NCBI RefSeq assembly: GCF_000278135.1
Contig: NZ_JH725022.1
Coordinates: 8,186-72,185, forward strand
Reading direction: 5' to 3'
Origin: Candidatus Bartonella washoeensis Sb944nv
GTDB lineage: Bacteria > Pseudomonadota > Alphaproteobacteria > Rhizobiales > Rhizobiaceae
Length of the DNA: 64,000 nucleotides
Positions 20,219-30,059 of the stretch are shown in pieces. A program made the translations under genes and the position numbers. Positions within the stretch are counted from its first letter, which is position 1, and each line of letters starts with the position of its first letter. Below the pieces are notes generated by a model. It was not told where the DNA came from. It saw only the letters and a program-made list of their open reading frames with translations, and made no database searches.

Positions 20219-22243
20219 ATGACAAAAGCAGCATTGCTGGACTGGAAAGGATTTTCAGGGCTTCCTGATTTTTCTTTAATAAATGATGAAGATTTTAAAC
20301 CCGCTTTTGAACAGGCGCTTAAAGAAGCAGAAGAAGAAGTAGAGATAATTGCAACGCTGCAAGAACCAGCAACGCTTGAGAATTTTTTGCAACCTTTTGA
20401 GCTTTCTGGCAAAGCGCTTGATTGTGTATGTTCAATATTTTTCTTGCGTTCAGGTGCTCATAGTAATGCGTTGATTCAGCAGTTAGAACAAGAATTTGTT
20501 GTAAAACTTTCTCGTTATTCTTCGAAAATTATGATGGATGCACGAATATTTGCGAAAATAGATGTGCTTTATAAACAAGCGCAGCAGGGCATGTATGATA
20601 GTGAAACAACACGTGTGCTTGAGTTATGGTGGAAAAAGTTTGTTTGTAATGGTGCAAAACTTGATGAAAAGGGTAAGAAACGGCTCATTGAAATTAATGA
20701 AAAGCTTGCTTTTTTAAGTGCTAATTTTGGTCAGCATGTCTTAAAAGATGAAGCTGAGTGGATTTTATTTTTAAAACAAAAAGATTTATCTGGTTTGCCA
20801 GATGACCTCATTGCTTCAATGAAGGAAATAGCGCGTGAAAGGGGCAATGAAGGAGCTTATGCATTAACATTGGCACGCTCAGTTGTTGAACCCTTTTTGA
20901 AATTCTCTCATCGTCGAGACTTGCGTGAAGTAGCATTTCAAGCTTGGTCTCAACGGGGTGAAAATAGTAATGATAATGATAATCGAACGATTATTGTAGA
21001 GATTATTGCGCTTCGAGATGAACAGGCTAAATTGCTAGGGTATAAATCCTTTGCAGACTTGAAGCTTGATAATACCATGGCGAAGAATGTTGATTCAGTT
21101 ATGAATTTGCTTATGCCCATATGGGAACGAGCAAGAGCTAAAGCGGTTCATGAACAAACTGAATTACAAGATTTTGCAAAAAATCAGGGAAGTAATGAGC
21201 CCTTAGCAGCTTGGGATTGGCGTTATTATGCTGAAAAATTACGCACCGAAAAGTTTTTTTTCGATGAAGCTGAAGTTAAATATTATTTTCAACTTGATCG
21301 CATAATTGAAGCAGCTTTTGCAGTAGCAGAAAAACTCTTTGGGATTACATTTGAAGAAAAAAAGGCTGTTACACTTTGGCATCCTGATGCACGTTTGTGG
21401 GCAGTAAGAAAATCTGATGGAAGCCTGCTTGGATATTTTATCGGTGATTATTTTGCACGTTCTTCAAAACGGTCTGGTGCATGGATGAGCAGGCTGCAAA
21501 CGCAGCATAAATTGAATGGCGGACAAAAGCCTATTATCTATAATGTTTGTAATTTCGCTAAACCCCCCAAAGGGGAGGTTGCTCTTTTATCATTGGATGA
21601 TGCGCGTACGCTTTTCCACGAATTTGGGCATGCATTACATGGTTTGCTTTCTGATGTAACATGGCCATCTATAGCGGGAACAGCAGTTTCGCGCGATTTT
21701 GTTGAACTTCCTTCCCAACTTTACGAACATTGGTTAACCGCACCAGAGATTTTAAAGTCTTATGCTACGCATGCAAAAACAGGACATCCTATGTCGCAAG
21801 CATTAATGGATAAGGTTTTGTTAGCAAAGACATTTAATGCTGGTTTTTCTGCAGTTGAATTTACTTCATCTGCCCTAGTAGATATGGCTTTTCATCAAGG
21901 AGAAAAGGTAATTGATCCAACAATTTTTGAGCGTCAGGAATTAGAAAAGCTGCAAATGCCTAATACAATTATTATGCGTCACCGTCCTCCACATTTTAAC
22001 CATATATTTTCAGGAGATGGTTACGCTGCTGGTTATTATTCTTATATGTGGTCGGAAGTGCTTGATGCTGATGCTTTTCAAGCTTTTGAGGAAACGGGAG
22101 ATGTTTTTAATTCAGAGCTCGCTGATAGGTTGAAACGTTTTATTTATTCTGCTGGAGGAAGCCGTGATCCAGAGGAGCTTTATAAAGCTTTTCGAGGGCG
22201 GTTGCCTTCACCAGAGGCTATGATTAACAAACGTGGACTGTAA
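20219..22243 (+). CDS. M3 family zinc oligopeptidase (dipeptidyl carboxypeptidase / oligopeptidase A type)
   Basis: A cytoplasmic or periplasmic thimet-type metallopeptidase of 674 residues that degrades short peptides. The zinc motif H-E-F-G-H is at residues 467-471. The downstream F-V-E-L-P-S-Q-L-Y-E-H-W segment supplies the third ligand region and resembles Dcp more than PrlC. The start is taken at ATG 20219. ATG 20201 is also in frame, but GGAG at 20203 lies inside that alternative and better serves 20219. No signal peptide is visible, so a cytoplasmic location is likely. Confidence 0.92.
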   Translation: MTKAALLDWKGFSGLPDFSLINDEDFKPAFEQALKEAEEEVEIIATLQEPATLENFLQPFELSGKALDCVCSIFFLRSGAHSNALIQQLEQEFVVKLSRYSSKIMMDARIFAKIDVLYKQAQQGMYDSETTRVLELWWKKFVCNGAKLDEKGKKRLIEINEKLAFLSANFGQHVLKDEAEWILFLKQKDLSGLPDDLIASMKEIARERGNEGAYALTLARSVVEPFLKFSHRRDLREVAFQAWSQRGENSNDNDNRTIIVEIIALRDEQAKLLGYKSFADLKLDNTMAKNVDSVMNLLMPIWERARAKAVHEQTELQDFAKNQGSNEPLAAWDWRYYAEKLRTEKFFFDEAEVKYYFQLDRIIEAAFAVAEKLFGITFEEKKAVTLWHPDARLWAVRKSDGSLLGYFIGDYFARSSKRSGAWMSRLQTQHKLNGGQKPIIYNVCNFAKPPKGEVALLSLDDARTLFHEFGHALHGLLSDVTWPSIAGTAVSRDFVELPSQLYEHWLTAPEILKSYATHAKTGHPMSQALMDKVLLAKTFNAGFSAVEFTSSALVDMAFHQGEKVIDPTIFERQELEKLQMPNTIIMRHRPPHFNHIFSGDGYAAGYYSYMWSEVLDADAFQAFEETGDVFNSELADRLKRFIYSAGGSRDPEELYKAFRGRLPSPEAMINKRGL

Positions 22244-22245
22244 AG

Positions 22246-22285
22246 TATAACGGTATGGTTTAGACCATACCGTTATATTCGTTTT
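22246..22285 (+). terminator. Terminator after the M3 peptidase gene
   Basis: A 14-base perfect stem (TATAACGGTATGGT and its complement) with a four-base loop ends at 22277 and is followed by a T-rich tail. It starts two bases after the stop codon. Confidence 0.85.
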
Positions 22286-22403
22286 GTCTTTTTGCTGTTG
22301 AAATTTACACGAACTCTTATCATGATCATATGAAAATAGCGCTTTTTATTTTATTCAGCTTTTGGTTTTTGAATAAAATGAAACTCTATATTTTAAACAG
22401 GCA

Positions 22404-23471
22404 TCACGGAAAAGAAAAATTATCAGCTCTATCTTTTTGATGGCCATTTGAGAATGACCATGATTTTTTTATAAGGTTGTGATCGAGTTTGTTTAGTAAG
22501 TGGGTATTTTGTTGCGCCATATCATCGAGGCTTATTGGTGGTTGGCGTTTAATATTGTGTAAGCTTTGTATAGGTTGCAGAATATTTGCGTTGGTAAAGT
22601 TTGTATCCTCAGGGTGCAAGACATGACGATTTAAAATAATTTTTAATGGTTTTCTTAAATAAGAAACAAGTTTTCGTTTTCCTTCAAAAGTAAAATTAAT
22701 ACCATCATTAGTACGGAGTTTGGTTATTTTCCCATTGATATCATAACCTGAAAAAGAAAATTGACCTTGTGCATCAATAAAACCATCCCAAATATTGACA
22801 AAATATCCTCCTGCGGCTTCTGTTGCATTTTTATAAAGCTCATTAAAGATTTGTATTTTTTGTGTTAAATTATTGCTCTCAAAAGCTGGTTGTCCCATCC
22901 ATATCCATGGTTTTCCGGAATTATGCAGGCTTGCAGTAACTTCAATAATTCTTTGCTTATAGATGTCCATCCATTCTGGTTGAAGAGTACTTAATACACC
23001 ATGAGAGCCTATGATTGGTTGGTTATCATTTGCACCTATTATCATAACAATAGCATCAGGTTTATTTTTATCGATGAGTTCAGGAATGTTGCTTTTCCAA
23101 GAAGTGTGATCAGTTCGAACTAAGCCAGAAGATGGTACCGCATTATTTATGATGATAATATCGTTATCATCAATAAACAGTTTTCTGAGTTCATTGGCAA
23201 CAACAGAAGCTACAAAATCACCTATGACGAGAATTCGTTTTGCATTTGTATTTTTCAATTTTTGCACGGGTTTTTGTATTACAATTTTTTTTTGTGGTTC
23301 GTAAATTTTTTGTTTCGTAGTTCGTGGCTGTTGTTGTGTTTGCTCTTGTTTCTTATTTTGCAGCAACCACTTAAAAAAATTTGTTGCTTTACTTTGTGGA
23401 GGGTGAATAATATTTACGGCAAGAAGAGAGAAAAGAAGAAAAATTAAATATATCGGGCGGAAATAGAACAA
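22404..23471 (-). CDS. DUF459 SGNH-hydrolase-like protein
   Basis: A 355-residue exported protein with an N-terminal hydrophobic signal (about residues 7-27), a Q/K/T-rich linker (30-75), then an SGNH-type domain. The usual G-D-S block reads V-I-G-D-F-V-A-S, the G-x-N-D block is M-I-G-A-N-D, and the terminal block is D-G-I-N-F-T. DUF459 proteins commonly have G-D-F here, so loss of the first-block serine is a family trait. Activity is unproven; an acyl-group transfer on envelope polymers is a guess. It probably starts at TTG 23471, with GGAG nine bases before it, and lies 15 bases after the transglycosylase gene. Confidence 0.82.
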   Translation of the reverse strand: MFYFRPIYLIFLLFSLLAVNIIHPPQSKATNFFKWLLQNKKQEQTQQQPRTTKQKIYEPQKKIVIQKPVQKLKNTNAKRILVIGDFVASVVANELRKLFIDDNDIIIINNAVPSSGLVRTDHTSWKSNIPELIDKNKPDAIVMIIGANDNQPIIGSHGVLSTLQPEWMDIYKQRIIEVTASLHNSGKPWIWMGQPAFESNNLTQKIQIFNELYKNATEAAGGYFVNIWDGFIDAQGQFSFSGYDINGKITKLRTNDGINFTFEGKRKLVSYLRKPLKIILNRHVLHPEDTNFTNANILQPIQSLHNIKRQPPISLDDMAQQNTHLLNKLDHNLIKKSWSFSNGHQKDRADNFSFP

Positions 23472-23486
23472 GCAGCTTACTCCAGA

Positions 23487-24743
23487 TTATTGTTTTCTAA
23501 GAATAAAAAGAACTTCATAGCTTGGATAGCCGTTTACTTCTAAGCCATGGCGTAGCTGAAAAGCTTTAATTGCTTGCTTAGAAGCTGGACCAATTTTTCC
23601 ATCAATTTTTCCATCATAATAACCGAGTGCAGTTAAGCGAGATTGTAATTCTATACGCTCTTTGAAAGTAATAGGCTTAAATGGTCTTTCCCAATCTTGG
23701 ACTAATCCAGGACGTCCAGCAATGCGATCAGCTAATAGCGCAACAGCTAAAGCATAACGATCCGAATTATTATAGCGTTTAATAACAAAGAAGTTTTTTG
23801 TTACTAAAAATGCAGGTCCTTTGGGGTCATCAGGATATTTCAACATTGCGAGTTCAGATGGAGAAGGAAAAGATTTTCCATGTGCATGCCGAGCGCCTAA
23901 TTTTTTCCATTGCTTAAAGGAAAGCCAATGTTCAGGAAATGTTTTTCCGTGTGGTAATTTAACCTCAACTCCCCAAGGAAGGTCAGATTGCCAACCATTC
24001 ATATGGAGTAAATTAGCAGCAGTAGCAAGAGCATCTGGAATTGATGTCCAAATATTGCTGTATCCATCGCCATCCATGTCGACAGCATAAGCAATGTAAC
24101 TGGTTGGAATAAATTGCGTGTGTCCGAGTGCACCAGCCCAAGATCCGGTGAGTTGAGAGCGATGAATGTTACCGCTTTGTAAAATTTGCATTGCAGCAAT
24201 AAGCTGTGTGCGCGCATATTTTTCACGCTTTGGGTCTGCATAGGCTAAGGTTGCTAATGAACGAATGGCATCACGCATCACAGTTGTATTTTCTAAAACT
24301 TTTCCATAGTTACTTTCCATTGACCAAATAGCGAGAAGAATAGTGCGGTTAACACCAAAACGCTTTTCAATTCTTGCAAGCCACTTCCCCCATTTTTTGG
24401 CTTGACGTCGTCCTTCCATAATTGCGATATCGTTAATGCGTTTATCAAAATAGCTCCATGAAGGATCAACAAACTCTGGTTGATACGTTGCTCTTTTTAA
24501 AACTTCGATGTCAATTGCATGGACGTTTTTAAAAGCCATCTCAAATGTAGATGATGAAATATTATTGGCTAAAGCTGTTTTTTTAAATTCTTCAATCCAG
24601 CGTTTAAAGCCATTATCAGCGTGTAAAAGTGAAGCAAAAAACATTGAAAAAGTAAAAAGAATAAAAGCTGAACAGATGACATAAGTTCTTCGATTTATGT
24701 ATTTCCCCAAAGAGGAGAATACTTTAAATTTTGTTTTTTGCAT
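23487..24743 (-). CDS. Lytic murein transglycosylase (MltB family) with peptidoglycan-binding domain
   Basis: A 418-residue exported enzyme. There is a basic N-terminus and one hydrophobic helix (about 20-42), then the MltB/SLT_2 catalytic domain (45-345). The catalytic glutamate is in I-W-S-M-E-S-N-Y-G, and Q-F-I-P-T-S-Y and D-M-D-G-D-G-Y are also present. The C-terminal ~60 residues are a PG_binding_1 domain (L-G-Y-Y-D-G-K-I-D-G-K-I-G-P). It cuts glycan strands to 1,6-anhydro ends. It leads a two-gene operon with the DUF459 gene. Confidence 0.93.
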   Translation of the reverse strand: MQKTKFKVFSSLGKYINRRTYVICSAFILFTFSMFFASLLHADNGFKRWIEEFKKTALANNISSSTFEMAFKNVHAIDIEVLKRATYQPEFVDPSWSYFDKRINDIAIMEGRRQAKKWGKWLARIEKRFGVNRTILLAIWSMESNYGKVLENTTVMRDAIRSLATLAYADPKREKYARTQLIAAMQILQSGNIHRSQLTGSWAGALGHTQFIPTSYIAYAVDMDGDGYSNIWTSIPDALATAANLLHMNGWQSDLPWGVEVKLPHGKTFPEHWLSFKQWKKLGARHAHGKSFPSPSELAMLKYPDDPKGPAFLVTKNFFVIKRYNNSDRYALAVALLADRIAGRPGLVQDWERPFKPITFKERIELQSRLTALGYYDGKIDGKIGPASKQAIKAFQLRHGLEVNGYPSYEVLFILRKQ

Positions 24744-25013
24744 TTTAAAATTCCCGCTAATGTTAAATATTTTTATCCTAGAATGATTTCATTTTTTTAT
24801 TTGGTTTAATTAAATATATTATCAAGTTTACCAGAAAATCTGAAATGAATTATTTGTGCTAAGAAAGTACTCTCGAATAAATTTTCTACCCCTTCACCTT
24901 TTTGCTATGCATTATAATGAAAAGCAAAATAATAAGACATCTTTTTAATGCGTTAATTAAGAAATATGATAAATGAAATCAGAAATCTATAGAGTTAATC
25001 AGGATGGTGAAGA

Positions 25014-25904
25014 GTGCATAAAATCCGTAAAGCAGTATTTCCCGTAGCAGGTCTTGGTACACGTTTTCTTCCTGCAACAAAAACAATTCCCAAAGAAATG
25101 CTGACGATTGTTGATAAGCCTGTTATTCAATATGTTGTAGATGAGGCACGTGAAGCTGGTATTGAGCATTTTATTTTTGTCACTGGACGGAATAAAGCAG
25201 TGATTGAAGATTATTTTGATGCGCAAATTGAATTATATACAACACTTGCTGAACGCGGCAGAAGGGAAGAGCTTGAGCATTTACAAGATTTACAACCTTC
25301 ACCAGGGATGACTTCTTTCACAAGGCAACAGCAACCCTTGGGGCTAGGGCATGCTCTTTGGTGTGCGCGTGAATTAGTGGGAAAGGAGCCTTTTGCTTTA
25401 TTGTTACCAGATATGCTGATTCAAGCTAAAAAGGGCTGCCTTTCTGAAATGATCAATCTTTATGAAAAAACAGGAGGAGGGAATATTATTTCTGTTCAGG
25501 AGTGTGATCTTAAAGAAGCGCATAAATACGGTATCGTTGGCAAAGGTAAACAGATTGCAAATGGTTTTAAAATCACAAAAATGGTAGAGAAACCAGCAAA
25601 AGGAACAGCTCCGTCGAATTTATACATCAATGGGCGTTATATCTTGCAACCAGAAATTTTTAATATTCTCTCCAATCAAGAACGAGGAGCAGGAAATGAG
25701 ATTCAGTTAACAGATGCGATGGTACGGCTTTCAAAAAAGCAGGATTTTTTTGGTTTCCAGTTAGAGGGACTTACTTTTGATTGTGGTTCCAAAGCTGGTT
25801 TCATTGAAGCCAACGTCGCATTTTCTTTGGCACGCGCTGATATGCATAGCCAAGTTTCTGTTTCATTGAAAAATTTACTAAAAACCATTAAAGTTGAAAA
25901 ATGA
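25014..25904 (+). CDS. galU: UTP-glucose-1-phosphate uridylyltransferase
   Basis: Makes UDP-glucose for envelope polysaccharides and LPS. The 296-residue sequence has the nucleotide-binding [12 protein letters not shown] and K-E-M-L, then L-P-D-M, V-E-K-P and the late F-D-C-G-S-K. The start is GTG 25014, supported by AGGATGG upstream and by the family N-terminus K-I-R-K-A-V-F-P. It precedes kdsD by 40 bases in the same direction, so both likely feed surface sugar synthesis from one transcript. Confidence 0.96.
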   Translation: MHKIRKAVFPVAGLGTRFLPATKTIPKEMLTIVDKPVIQYVVDEAREAGIEHFIFVTGRNKAVIEDYFDAQIELYTTLAERGRREELEHLQDLQPSPGMTSFTRQQQPLGLGHALWCARELVGKEPFALLLPDMLIQAKKGCLSEMINLYEKTGGGNIISVQECDLKEAHKYGIVGKGKQIANGFKITKMVEKPAKGTAPSNLYINGRYILQPEIFNILSNQERGAGNEIQLTDAMVRLSKKQDFFGFQLEGLTFDCGSKAGFIEANVAFSLARADMHSQVSVSLKNLLKTIKVEK

Positions 25905-25944
25905 TTATAGATCTCTCATTTAATTTCATTTATCGAATTAGATC

Positions 25945-26940
25945 ATGACAATACGGTCTTCTCTTATGTTGGGTTTGCAAGGTGCTGTTAAATCGGCGCT
26001 TAAAACACTTGAGAGTGAAAAACAGGGGCTTGTAGCTCTTGAGGAAGCTCTTCTTGGAAGCCTTTCTTTCTCTTTTGAAGCTGCTGTGCAAACCATTGGA
26101 AGTGCTAATGGTCATGTGGTGATTACCGGTCTTGGTAAAAGTGGTCATATAGGGACAAAAATTGCTGCAACCTTAGCTTCAACGGGGACACCTGCTTTTT
26201 TTGTACACGCTGCAGAAGCCAATCATGGTGATCTTGGTATGATTGGATCTGATAATGTTATTCTTGCCTTGTCTTGGTCAGGTGAAACCTTGGAATTAAG
26301 TGGCATTATAAACCATGCTGCACGTTTTCGTACGCCACTTATTGCAATGACAGCTGGGGAACACTCTACATTAGGACGACAAGCTGATATTGTACTTTTG
26401 TTGCCAAAGGTAGAAGAAGCTTGTCCCCATGGGCTTGCTCCTACAACTTCAACAGTTATGCAATTGGCAATGGGAGATGCATTAGCTGTTGCTCTTTTGG
26501 AAATGCGTGGTTTTACCGCAACGGATTTTAAGATTTATCATCCTGGTGGTTCTCTTGGTGCAAACCTTAAATATGTGCGTGATATTATGCATGAAGGTGA
26601 CAGTATTCCTTTGGTTGTGCAAGGTACAAGCATGACTGAAGCTATGAATGTTTTGGTTAAAAAACATTTTGGTTGTGTTGGTGTTGTAAATCAAAAAGGT
26701 GAATTAATAGGGATTGTCACGGATGGTGATCTCGCACGCAACATGCACTTTAATTTATCAAAATTTAATGTTGATGAGGTAATGACGAAGGATCCAAAAA
26801 TTGTTGAGCCGAATACATTGGTTGGTGCAGCGACAGCTTTTATTAATGATCACCATATTGGTGCTTTTTTCGTGGTTGAAAATAAGAAACCGGTGGGAAT
26901 TGTTCATTTTCATGATCTTTTGCGCATTGGTGCAGCTTAG
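25945..26940 (+). CDS. kdsD: Arabinose-5-phosphate isomerase (KpsF/GutQ family)
   Basis: Interconverts ribulose-5-phosphate and arabinose-5-phosphate, the first step toward Kdo for lipid A core. 331 residues: an N-terminal SIS domain (about 45-175) with G-L-G-K-S-G-H-I-G and S-W-S-G-E-T, followed by two CBS domains (about 210-330). The histidines in H-A-A-E-A-N-H-G-D and the E-A-C-P-H-G-L-A-P-T-T-S segment are the active-site elements. Full length. Confidence 0.95.
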   Translation: MTIRSSLMLGLQGAVKSALKTLESEKQGLVALEEALLGSLSFSFEAAVQTIGSANGHVVITGLGKSGHIGTKIAATLASTGTPAFFVHAAEANHGDLGMIGSDNVILALSWSGETLELSGIINHAARFRTPLIAMTAGEHSTLGRQADIVLLLPKVEEACPHGLAPTTSTVMQLAMGDALAVALLEMRGFTATDFKIYHPGGSLGANLKYVRDIMHEGDSIPLVVQGTSMTEAMNVLVKKHFGCVGVVNQKGELIGIVTDGDLARNMHFNLSKFNVDEVMTKDPKIVEPNTLVGAATAFINDHHIGAFFVVENKKPVGIVHFHDLLRIGAA

Positions 26941-26978
26941 GTTAAGAAATTGTTCATATAAAACAAAATTTTTTCTGT

Positions 26979-27603
26979 GAAGCATCTACAGGTGTTAGTC
27001 CATTAGTAAATTTTCATGAGATAGTTGCTTTGCGGAGAAATTTTCTTCGTAATAAAATTAATGAAAGCCATATAGATGATAATGTCAAAAGTAGTTTAAT
27101 TGGTGTTGAATGGATGAAGGTTACGCAGTTTAGTTTAAACAACTTAGATTTCGTAAAAGAAATTCAAACATTGGCAGTAGCAGTGTTGTCGAGACGTAAT
27201 TTTTTTCTGGGTTAATGTTGGAGATCCAGTGACTATGAACAACTTCCCGATAAGCCTTATGAAACCGTTGGATGTATTTCAACAGGACGTTAGCATTCTT
27301 TCTGAGTACCTAGAATATAAGGGAGAGAGGTGAATAAAAGTTTTATTTTTTTGTATTGAAGTGCTTCCAGAAATATCAAATTATATCAATTTATGCAATG
27401 GGCAGGTCTTAACGTTCAAAGGCGAAGAATCTAGAGCAGAACTAGTCCAAATTTTGTCCAGTACAAGCTTTTATCTTCTTGGTGTAATACAAATTGTTCT
27501 TATAGATGATCCTATAGGGATCGCAGGGTATTACAGAGGAGACTCTCATCAGGATGAGAGATTTGATCACCTCTTTTATATACATGTTCTACATGTTTCA
27601 TAA
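26979..27603 (+). pseudogene. Decayed gene of unknown family (one frameshift, one stop)
   Basis: Two open stretches join if one T is removed from the seven-T run near 27200-27206. Frame 3 reads from about 26979 (E-A-S-T-G-V-S-P-L-V-N-F) to N-F-F, then frame 1 continues with W-V-N-V-G-D-P-V-T-M. That second stretch meets one in-frame TGA at 27331-27333 and then stays open to the TAA at 27601. The combined translation, about 205 residues, has ordinary composition but no ATG near its beginning, so the 5' end is probably also lost. I do not recognise the family. It may instead be two unrelated chance frames; continuity across the homopolymer is the main evidence. Confidence 0.4.
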
Positions 27604-27629
27604 AATAAAAGTCTTGATTTTTATTTTAT

Positions 27630-27989
27630 TTAAAATTTTCGCTTAAGAAAAAATTGTGATCCTGTCTGTGATGTACAGAGAAGCTGTGTTGCATTATACG
27701 ATATCATACAACTAACTTTAGATATGGTTCCACGGAGAATGGAGCGTATTTCAATTTCTATATGTTGAGCACTGACATAATTATACGTGCCTTCTGATAG
27801 TTTTTCTTCTGTATCTGCTGCTCGTGTTTCAAATACACCATTGCTGAAAGAAGAAATGATACCGTTTTCATCAATCCATTTACCGTCGATTCCAGTTGGC
27901 ATATTTTGTCCATAATATTGCGAAAAGCCACAGGCACCTAATACTAAAGCGGTAATTGTAAGACATAAAATACGGTAGGTGTGCTTCAT
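27630..27989 (-). CDS. omp10: Omp10-like outer membrane lipoprotein
   Basis: A 119-residue lipoprotein with a hydrophobic signal and the lipobox L-G-A-C, so it should be lipidated at that cysteine and moved to the outer membrane. The mature part (P-T-G-I-D-G-K-W-I-D, I-I-S-S-F-S-N-G-V-F-E-T-R, R-S-I-L-R-G-T-I-S-K-V) follows Brucella Omp10 from memory almost block by block. The ATG at 27989 is preferred over a GTG at 27998; GAGTG lies just upstream. It is a single gene. Brucella Omp10 is a minor immunogenic lipoprotein of uncertain role. Confidence 0.82.
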   Translation of the reverse strand: MKHTYRILCLTITALVLGACGFSQYYGQNMPTGIDGKWIDENGIISSFSNGVFETRAADTEEKLSEGTYNYVSAQHIEIEIRSILRGTISKVSCMISYNATQLLCTSQTGSQFFLKRKF

Positions 27990-28242
27990 TTTTTTCACTC
28001 GATTTTTGTTACTCAGCTCTTTTAGCTTCTATAACATTGTTAAATTGTTCTATTAGTCAATATGAAAAATTTGATGAAAATCAATGAAAAAGCAAAAAAA
28101 TGGAAAAAATTGCCTTAATGTTGTATTTAATTAACAGCTTGATGAATTTGCTATGTGAAACACAAGAGGTGAAATATTTCTTATGCTTTGCAATAATTCT
28201 TACATTAAGCCGCTTAGTAGTCTCAAAGGAGATTATTAAATT

Positions 28243-29628
28243 ATGGTTGGTCCCATTCTTGTTGCGAGTGAAGATTATGGGAGGCGTATAGAGCTTTCTG
28301 CTATGCTCCGAGGTTTTGGTTATCGTGTCATTGAAGCAGAAAATGGCCTCCGTACGATTGATCTTTTACACAGACGTAAAAATATTGTGCTTGCACTCCT
28401 TGATGTTGTCATGAGCGATTTGAGTGTGGGTGATTTGATTAAAATGATTAGAGTTGCTGGTGTTACTGTTCCTATCGTTGTGATAGCACAACAAGAGAAT
28501 CAAGAATTACTCCAGAAAGCTTTAGCAGCTGGAGCTGTTGATTATTGGATTTATCCAGTTACATTACTACGGTTGAGAGTCACTTTGGATACTCTTGCTC
28601 TCATATCTGCATTGGAGCGTGAGGTCCGTTATATTCGGCGAAAAAATGAGAATCATTTACGGTTTTCTGATCTTTGCATAAAAAGCAGAGCAATGCAGAT
28701 AGTTTTAGAGCAATCGAAGAGAGCAGCGGCTTCTTTACAGAATCTTTTGATAGAAGGTGAAGTTGGAACCGGTCGTGAAACATTAGCCCGCATTATTCAT
28801 CATGAGGGTTTGTTATCTGAAGGAGCTTTCATTCGCTTTCAATGTACAGCTATTGTTGATCCAGAAGAAGAAAATCGCCATTGGTTTAAAGAATTTTTAC
28901 CACTCGTTTCTTCTCTTGAAAAGGGCACACTTTGCCTTTGTGATGTTGATCGACTCGAACCCATACAGCAAAAGCGTTTTGCTGATTACCTTAAAGAAAG
29001 GGAAAAGGTTACAGAGGGTAAAGCTTTTCCTTTTCGGATTATTGCTATTTCAACATCGCGATTGACGGATCTGGTTAAAGAAGACGTATTTTTGCGTAGT
29101 TTATTTGAACAATTTTCCCAATTATCTATAAGTGTTCCTGCTTTACGAGAACTGAGGGATGATTTTCCAGATCTTACGCAACGCTTGATTGACCGCATTA
29201 TTACTGAAACGGGGCGTTCGCATGTACATGGTTTAGCAGGATCCGCTCTTTCATTGCTTATGCAATATGATTGGCCTGGTAACCGAGGTGAACTTGAGAA
29301 TTTTTTATTTCGTGCGATTTTACTAAGTGAGGGGCCATTGTTAACGGTTCGGGATTTTCCACAATTAATGGGAAATTCGTTAATGAGTATTCCAAATATC
29401 ATTGAGAGTAATGTGCAAGAAGATAATGAACAAGAATCGATAAAATTTTTGGATGCTGATGGCCATGTTCGTACTTTTTCTGAGATGGAGCATGATATCA
29501 TTGAGAGAGCGGTTAAACATTATAAGGGACATATGAGTGAAATTGCGCGTCGTCTTCGTATAGGGCGCTCTACACTTTATCGCAAAATAGAGGTTTTGAG
29601 AGTAATGAACAGTAAAGAACGGAAGTAG
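28243..29628 (+). CDS. Degenerate NtrC-type response regulator (receiver, AAA+, Fis HTH)
   Basis: 461 residues in the NtrC layout: receiver (1-120), AAA+ domain (145-375) and a C-terminal Fis-type helix-turn-helix (about 420-455, with A-R-R-L-R-I-G-R-S-T-L-Y-R-K). Key residues are missing. The receiver keeps E10, D11 and the acceptor D54 but has A82 and Y104 where Thr/Ser and Lys are expected. Walker A is G-E-V-G-T-G-R-E with Arg178 replacing Lys. Walker B is L-C-L-C-D-V-D in place of L-F-L-D-E. The G-A-F-T-G-A sigma-54 loop is absent. It is therefore unlikely to be a classical phosphorylated sigma-54 activator and may act as a plain DNA-binding regulator. AAAGGAG lies upstream of the ATG. 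Its target genes are not apparent. Confidence 0.85.
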   Translation: MVGPILVASEDYGRRIELSAMLRGFGYRVIEAENGLRTIDLLHRRKNIVLALLDVVMSDLSVGDLIKMIRVAGVTVPIVVIAQQENQELLQKALAAGAVDYWIYPVTLLRLRVTLDTLALISALEREVRYIRRKNENHLRFSDLCIKSRAMQIVLEQSKRAAASLQNLLIEGEVGTGRETLARIIHHEGLLSEGAFIRFQCTAIVDPEEENRHWFKEFLPLVSSLEKGTLCLCDVDRLEPIQQKRFADYLKEREKVTEGKAFPFRIIAISTSRLTDLVKEDVFLRSLFEQFSQLSISVPALRELRDDFPDLTQRLIDRIITETGRSHVHGLAGSALSLLMQYDWPGNRGELENFLFRAILLSEGPLLTVRDFPQLMGNSLMSIPNIIESNVQEDNEQESIKFLDADGHVRTFSEMEHDIIERAVKHYKGHMSEIARRLRIGRSTLYRKIEVLRVMNSKERK

Positions 29629-30059
29629 AATCCACGACAAATCTCTATTCATGGGAATCGTGATTTTCGGGAAAAGTGTTGTGCTTTTGGTGAAGCAGGG
29701 AAGGCATTTCAGCATTTAGAAGGAGTGTTGTTTATTGCAGCATTTAAGCATTGAGGGTATTTTTGTGAATTCAACGAGAATGGCTTTTGTTTGATTGAAT
29801 TATTTTCAACGCTCTATTTCTTATTTCATTTTCATAACTTTGGTTAAGTTTGCACTTAAGGTGAGAGGGGTAGCTTTTATAGTTTTTAGCACGGAAGCTA
29901 AAATTCTAGGTCATGTTGTTGGGTTTATATTCTCTTAAGCAAAAGATGGCATCCTACCTTTTACACGATTAAGATAGAATCATTGATTACACTGGTTTTA
30001 AGGTTGTGGTTTGTGTCTATTGTGGTGCGATGGCTTAAAAATGGAAAGTTGATCCCTCT
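29629..30059. other. Spacer between regulator and phospholipase-D-like gene
   Basis: About 430 bases with no gene I can support. The upstream part contains the short complementary pair ATTC-C-CACGA-like / GGGAATCGTG near 29632-29660; the rest is featureless. Confidence 0.45.

Noticed and set aside
22404-23471. Loss of the GDSL serine in the DUF459 protein as an inactivating change
   Set aside because: G-D-F in this block is usual for DUF459 members, so it is not specific to this gene.
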